Shown piece after piece: positions 15,546 to 18,772 of a stretch of DNA of 18,772 nt. The position numbers and the translations under genes are program-made. The stretch comes from Anaerohalosphaeraceae bacterium. GTDB taxonomy: Bacteria; Planctomycetota; Phycisphaerae; Sedimentisphaerales; Anaerohalosphaeraceae. Position 1 is the first letter of the stretch. Each line of letters opens with the position of its first letter. A model generated the notes under the pieces. That model made no database searches and was not told the origin of the DNA. It was given only the letters and a program-made list of their open reading frames with translations. Location of the stretch: positions 1-18,772 of the forward strand of contig DAOVIC010000008.1 in the NCBI GenBank assembly GCA_030671565.1, written 5' to 3'.

Positions 15546-15739
15546 ATGCGCTTCTGTAGGGGAGCTGCATGCTTATACCTGCCTTAGATTGCCTATTTTG
15601 ACACTATTGGCCTGGTCCAATGATTTCCGGGTACATTCCTATGAAGCCAGATTTATTAACGGTTAATTTTTCCTTGGCGAGTTTAGTTTCTGCTATTTTT
15701 TTTGGTTGGAGTGACACACAGTTGTCACAGGAGGTCAAA

Positions 15740-15802
15740 ATGTCTTGTTTTTGTCCTTTGTCAGGGTTATTGAATTTATTTGATAGGTTGATGCGCGGCT
15801 GA
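15740..15802 (+). CDS. Possible 20-residue microprotein or leader peptide
   Basis: ATG at 15740 follows AGGAGGT (15729-15735) at ideal spacing and opens 20 codons to a TGA: MSCFCPLSGLLNLFDRLMRG, a short amphipathic, two-cysteine peptide. Directly before the ribosome site stands a perfect hairpin GTGACA-CACAGT-TGTCAC (15711-15728). The perfect ribosome site plus hairpin is what one expects from a leader or toxin-type peptide, but no clear promoter is seen and the coding length is too short to judge. It lies 300 bases before the six-helix membrane protein gene on the same strand. Confidence 0.25.
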   Translation: MSCFCPLSGLLNLFDRLMRG

Positions 15803-16066
15803 ATATCTGGTGTGTTTTGAGGGTGAATTTGGATTGAGGCAACCAGTGAAGCCAGTAGGTAGAAAAAGGTTTCAATCATTACTAAAGCGGTCATCAGAAT
15901 CCGGCTAGTGAGATTTGCTCTAAAATAAGCAAAAAAACAGAAACTCGGCTGTGCGCCTTAGCGTTTTTTTGATGGTTCGCCAGCATTCGTTTGGGTTGGC
16001 CTTAGATTAGTGCGAGAGAGTTTTGGTTTTAGTAATGCGTGAAAACGCAGTGGTGGTCCAGATACT

Positions 16067-16080
16067 AAAGAACGATTATT
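16067..16080 (+). repeat. Left member of a 14-bp inverted repeat flanking the membrane protein gene
   Basis: AAAGAACGATTATT, whose inverted partner is at 17865-17878 (reverse complement AAAGAACGATCATC). Ten bases are identical without a break, 12 of 14 overall. It lies 24 bases before the gene's start, just ahead of the ribosome site. Confidence 0.5.
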
Positions 16081-16104
16081 GAAGAATAAGGAGCAACAAA
16101 AGTT

Positions 16105-17829
16105 ATGGCTGAAAAAGGCAATGCGGTTGATCCAAAACCTATTATTTCGTTCATGTTTGCAATCTCTGTGGGATTTTGGGCTAACCAACTTACGAAATAT
16201 GTTGCTTCTTTAGAATGGGGACAACTTAATTTCCAAGAATACTTAACACTTATATCGGGGCTCTTGTTCCTGATCGATTTGCTCTGTATTGTTTGGTGGT
16301 ATGCAAAGTACATCTACAGAGTGCAGCCAGATGCTTCATTCGGGACGTATTTTTTAGACTTCCTTGTTTGTAGTATGTTTGCTTTGGCCGCTATCAGCTG
16401 GGTCGAATCTGGAACATTTCTTTTTGCTACTTTATGTGCGACATCCTTTCTTGTATTACGTTTCACGCTACTTTATTTCAGTTCCAGTGCTTCTGAGACA
16501 GATAGATATATCTTAAAAATGGCAGGTACTGCTCTTGTATTAGCTTTGCCGACTACCATTTTGTGCTTATATGTACTGGACAATTATATGTCAGCTAATA
16601 ACAAAGATAAGGTCGGTTTTTTTTGGCCGGCCCTGCCAGGTTTACTTTCTCTGATCGGTGTGGTTCTTACGGCATGCCTGAAAACAAAAATCGAGGTTGC
16701 GGTAGCAATCTATGCAGCCAGGCATGCCCCAGTATCTTCGGCCCATCTCATTTGGCCAAAATCAATGTCGTTGAACTTAGAAAATGCCAAAGAGCAGCAT
16801 ATACGCATTCGCCGCCGAACCGAGGAGGGATTGGCAAAGTTTGACAAGCTATTTGAACAGTTTGGCAAACATGATCGTATCCACAGCCGCGTTCACTCAG
16901 AAACGCAACTGCGAACTCAATCCTATATTCTCTCACTGCCATCGTGTGAAAGAGAAGCCTATTCCGATGAGATCCAAAAAAAAGCATTCATGGTGGCCGT
17001 GTCGCACTGGCTTGATGATCTGGTGGATGGCCGTAATGAGATATACGTGCATAAGAGATTGCAATGCGACATTCCCTTAAGCGATCAACAGGAAGAGGCG
17101 GAGGAGTTATTTAAGCGGATTTATAGACCTCTCATTATCAAGCATACCAACCGTAGATATTATGATGAGCTGTTTGAGATGATCGGCCAATCGTCCCGTC
17201 TTCCGTTTAACCGTAAATATATTTTCCTGAGCCTTAATCGTGTTGCCTATGGTTCAGTTATCTTCAGTCCTAAGATATCTCATCGTCACCGGTTGCGTAT
17301 ACTTGATAAGCATAATGACTTTCTGAAGAAGTGGAATGTAGAGAGGGATACATTTACATATGAGGTGGAAGACATTCTGGATCAAATTGCCACTGGTGAT
17401 AATGCCGGACCCATTTTGCTGGGCCTGACTACAAAGACGGTACAGGAAATGGCGTTATCAAGTGAAAAAAATGAGCTTAATGTTGGCTTAAGTATTTTGC
17501 TCAGTATTCTCTACGCTCCGCTAATCTACTACCACAATATTCCACAGGAACTCGAAAACGGTGAAATGGTTCCGCTTCAAGCATTCGAAACAGATTGCGA
17601 CCAGTGGATATGTTGGTTGAAAAGAGTACACAAAGCCATCTATAAAGCCTGGGACAGCAGTATTGTTGGCAACAATGAACGAGAATGTAATGAACGTGCG
17701 CGTAAGATGGCACGAATCAAACAAATCGAAATGGCATATAGGTGTTTTGAGCCCAGCCTTCCCAAGTTTATTCGCCCAGAACTCGAAAAGATTTACATGC
17801 ATGGGCCTGGAGATATTAGCTCGGTGTAG
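16105..17829 (+). CDS. Unknown six-helix membrane protein with C-terminal DDxxD helical domain
   Basis: A 574-residue protein I do not recognise. Residues 1-195 hold about six membrane helices (near 12-29, 46-68, 81-101, 103-125, 138-158, 172-192). Residues 225-574 are soluble and probably all-helical, starting with a basic stretch IRIRRRTEEG. At 301-311 stands HWLDDLVDGRN: the DDxxD pattern (Asp304, Asp305, Asp308) inside a helix resembles the first metal site of class I isoprenoid/terpene or squalene-phytoene synthase folds. A clear second metal motif of those families is not visible, so enzymatic function is only a hypothesis. AAGGAG at 16088-16093 is eleven bases before the ATG. It has no operon partner, uses more T-ending codons than pdxJ or dapA, and is flanked by inverted repeats, which hints at acquisition. 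Confidence 0.85.
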   Translation: MAEKGNAVDPKPIISFMFAISVGFWANQLTKYVASLEWGQLNFQEYLTLISGLLFLIDLLCIVWWYAKYIYRVQPDASFGTYFLDFLVCSMFALAAISWVESGTFLFATLCATSFLVLRFTLLYFSSSASETDRYILKMAGTALVLALPTTILCLYVLDNYMSANNKDKVGFFWPALPGLLSLIGVVLTACLKTKIEVAVAIYAARHAPVSSAHLIWPKSMSLNLENAKEQHIRIRRRTEEGLAKFDKLFEQFGKHDRIHSRVHSETQLRTQSYILSLPSCEREAYSDEIQKKAFMVAVSHWLDDLVDGRNEIYVHKRLQCDIPLSDQQEEAEELFKRIYRPLIIKHTNRRYYDELFEMIGQSSRLPFNRKYIFLSLNRVAYGSVIFSPKISHRHRLRILDKHNDFLKKWNVERDTFTYEVEDILDQIATGDNAGPILLGLTTKTVQEMALSSEKNELNVGLSILLSILYAPLIYYHNIPQELENGEMVPLQAFETDCDQWICWLKRVHKAIYKAWDSSIVGNNERECNERARKMARIKQIEMAYRCFEPSLPKFIRPELEKIYMHGPGDISSV

Positions 17830-17864
17830 GGAGCAAGCCGATTCGCCAAATATAAAATGAAGTG

Positions 17865-17878
17865 GATGATCGTTCTTT
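17865..17878 (-). repeat. Right member of the inverted repeat flanking the membrane protein gene
   Basis: GATGATCGTTCTTT on the plus strand, 36 bases after the membrane protein's stop; inverse partner of 16067-16080. No target-site duplication is visible outside the pair. Confidence 0.5.
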
Positions 17879-17912
17879 CGTAGAATGAAGGAAATAGAAA
17901 TATGGGACGGGA

Positions 17913-17939
17913 AACTAAAGGTTCCGGGAACCTTTAGTT
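17913..17939. repeat. Perfect 27-bp palindrome, copy 1 of a dispersed repeat
   Basis: Arms of 13 bases, AACTAAAGGTTCC and GGAACCTTTAGTT, around a central G (17926). The part from 17917 to 17942 recurs at 18384-18409 with one change (the centre, G to A). It has the look of a REP-like element, a family often mobilised by TnpA-REP (RAYT) transposases, none of which is in this window. Confidence 0.75.
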
Positions 17940-18331
17940 ATCGCCAAACTACCTATTTTGACATCCGACATGCCCTATCCGGTTGTGGCGTTATGCACGG
18001 TCGCGCACAACGGTATTTTTTCTGCATTTTTTCTGCAATTTTTTGCAATCTACGTTTTTTTGGCAGCGCCAAGACCAGTTTTTTTGCAGAAGGTTTATAG
18101 ACATGTAAACTCGTGAGTTCCTCCTTCGGCGGACAGGCTCCAGGTCGTGGGTCGTGAGTCGGGGTGGATTCGGCAAAGCCGAAGCTGGGGGAAATACTAA
18201 ATTCTACGCTCTAAATTCTAAACAAATCCTAAATTCAAATTCCGAAATTTAAAACGCTAATTTTTTTTGACAGGATCACAGGATTTGTGATTAGTCGGAT
18301 TTTTTAAAAATGAATAGAAGGAAAGGCTGGG

Positions 18332-18351
18332 CTTGTGAATTTATTCACAAG
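18332..18351. repeat. 20-bp near-perfect palindrome
   Basis: CTTGTGAAT (18332-18340) and ATTCACAAG (18343-18351), two bases apart. As RNA it would fold as an eight-pair stem with a TTTA loop. No T run follows, so it is not a terminator. It is 32 bases before the second dispersed palindrome. Confidence 0.6.
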
Positions 18352-18383
18352 GGTTAGTGTCTGGCAATTTTAATTTTCCTCAA

Positions 18384-18409
18384 AAAGGTTCCAGGAACCT
18401 TTAGTTATC
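18384..18409. repeat. Copy 2 of the dispersed palindromic repeat
   Basis: AAAGGTTCC-A-GGAACCTTT (18384-18402) followed by AGTTATC, 25 of 26 identical to 17917-17942. The outer part of the left arm (CT before AAAGG) is not conserved here, so the shared unit is the palindrome plus its right flank. Confidence 0.75.
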
Positions 18410-18603
18410 CTTGCTTATAGCGATAATCAAAAAGGAACTGAAACTGGAGCGTTCACTACACGAAATACTGCAAATTATAAGCATCCTACTTTTCGAGAAA
18501 ACCCCGCTAAGACAAGCACTTACGGGTAATTATTATAATTTTAAAGAACAAGAAAACTATAACCAACTGTCACTATTCGACTTATAATGGGACAGTACTG
18601 ATA

Positions 18604-18772
18604 TCACTTCTCAATCCATTCAAGCTCCCCAAGCCAGTTCTCTGCTAATACAGCAAAGTCTGCCAAGTCCACTGTGCCGTCTTGGTTTATGTCTCCTGCT
18701 AGTACCCATGGTCCTCGGCTTGCTTCTGCTGTTCCGCCGTATGCACCTATGTTGACCCTTCCGCCGTTTGGC
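18604..18772 (-). CDS. C-terminal end of an exported protein with dockerin-like tail (cut by window end)
   Basis: 56 residues in an open minus-strand frame ending with TGA at 18606-18604. They begin PNGGRVNIGAYGGTAEASRG, an anchor-like segment seen at the end of right-handed beta-helix and similar secreted proteins of Phycisphaerae, and continue WVLAGDINQDGTVDLADFAV and LAENWLGELEWIEK. DINQDGTVDLAD is a calcium-binding EF-hand loop of the dockerin type; only one such loop is present. The NIGAYGGT block suggests a parallel beta-helix or choice-of-anchor Q-type protein before it. The tail may be recognised by a surface partner or sorting system. Function of the missing main body cannot be told. 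Confidence 0.8.
   Translation of the reverse strand, partial: PNGGRVNIGAYGGTAEASRGPWVLAGDINQDGTVDLADFAVLAENWLGELEWIEK

Larger units (their letters stand above)
15255..16104. other. 850-bp intergenic region with RNA-like signals but no large gene
   Basis: Between divergent panB and the membrane protein gene. It contains the candidate panB promoter, a candidate small RNA ending in a strong terminator (15454-15545), a 20-codon ORF with perfect Shine-Dalgarno (15740-15802) and a small GAAA-loop hairpin TGCGT-GAAA-ACGCA at 16036-16049. The word GAAGCCAG recurs near 15506, 15643 and 15848. A minus-strand frame of 96 codons at 15894-15604 starts MTALVMIETFFYLLASLVAS, which could be a signal sequence, but it has no ribosome site and a Lys/Asn-rich low-complexity body; I do not call it. 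Confidence 0.6.
17830..18603. other. 774-bp gene-poor, repeat-rich stretch
   Basis: No convincing gene. Contents in order: the right inverted repeat (17865-17878); a perfect palindrome (17913-17939); GTCGTG-type repeats GGTCGTGGGTCGTGAGTCGG at 18143-18162; hairpin TTCGGC-AAA-GCCGAA at 18169-18183; three copies of CTAAATTC at 18197, 18211 and 18229; tandem ACAGGAT at 18270 and 18278, then GTCGGAT; hairpin CTTGTGAAT-TT-ATTCACAAG at 18332-18351; a second copy of the palindrome at 18384-18409. Such repeat mixtures are common between genes in planctomycete genomes as I recall them. A 71-codon frame from 17885 crosses the palindrome and is not believable. Confidence 0.7.

Noticed and set aside
15604..15894. 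96-codon minus-strand frame with a signal-like start
   Set aside because: No ribosome site, Lys/Asn-rich body without motif, and it overlaps the better-supported plus-strand ribosome site at 15729. Not excluded, but not supported.
17885..18100. 71-codon plus-strand frame after the membrane protein gene
   Set aside because: It runs through the dispersed palindrome and T-rich sequence; the product looks random.

Overview
This window looks like a piece of a chromosome from a Planctomycetota bacterium, most likely of the Phycisphaerae/Sedimentisphaerales type. The strongest clue is the incomplete gene at the right edge. On the minus strand it ends in a GGRVNIGAYGGTAEAS-like anchor followed by a single dockerin-like calcium loop (DINQDGTVDLAD), a tail I associate with exported proteins of that group. 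The GH29 lipoprotein, the type II secretion/type IV pilus hybrid cluster and the Tat-exported TldD fit this placement. The placement is an inference from memory; no search was run.

Layout. (1) 1-6222, plus strand: a compact, mostly overlapping operon for a type II secretion/type IV pilus-like machine. In order it holds a GspH-like pseudopilin (cut by the window edge), a GspI-like pseudopilin, a GspJ-like pseudopilin fused to seven ~51-residue repeats (probable beta-propeller), a very short GspK/PilX-like protein, a PilM-PilN fusion with the architecture of GspL, a PilO/GspM-like protein and a short secretin. The order matches classical gsp H-I-J-K-L-M, with the secretin (D) last. The ATPase, platform protein and major pseudopilin are not in the window. 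(2) 6301-7836, minus: a lone GH29 alpha-L-fucosidase-type lipoprotein, convergent with the secretin. (3) 7837-8265: divergent intergenic region with credible promoters both ways. (4) 8266-9885, plus: pdxJ and dapA. (5) 10169-13035, plus: a tldD/tldE (pmbA) pair whose TldD carries a Tat lipoprotein signal while TldE carries none. (6) 13058-15254, minus: a GT4-like glycosyltransferase and panB.

(7) 15255-18603 is the accessory-looking part. It contains an orphan, very strong rho-independent terminator with a CCCTCCTCC tract just before it (candidate small RNA), a 20-codon ORF behind a perfect Shine-Dalgarno and a hairpin, and one unfamiliar 574-residue protein with six membrane segments and a C-terminal helical domain with a DDxxD motif. 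That gene is flanked by 14-bp inverted repeats. After it comes a gene-poor stretch with two copies of a near-identical palindromic repeat and other low-complexity repeats. (8) 18604-18772, minus: the C-terminal end of the dockerin-type exported protein.

How the genes relate: the secretion operon would assemble a periplasm-spanning pseudopilus and outer-membrane secretin, which could display or export proteins such as the fucosidase and the dockerin-type protein. That link is inferred. The metabolic genes (pdxJ, dapA, panB) are ordinary housekeeping. The items most worth following up are the propeller-bearing pseudopilin, the membrane DDxxD protein with its flanking inverted repeats, the candidate anti-Shine-Dalgarno RNA and the mismatched export signals of TldD/TldE.
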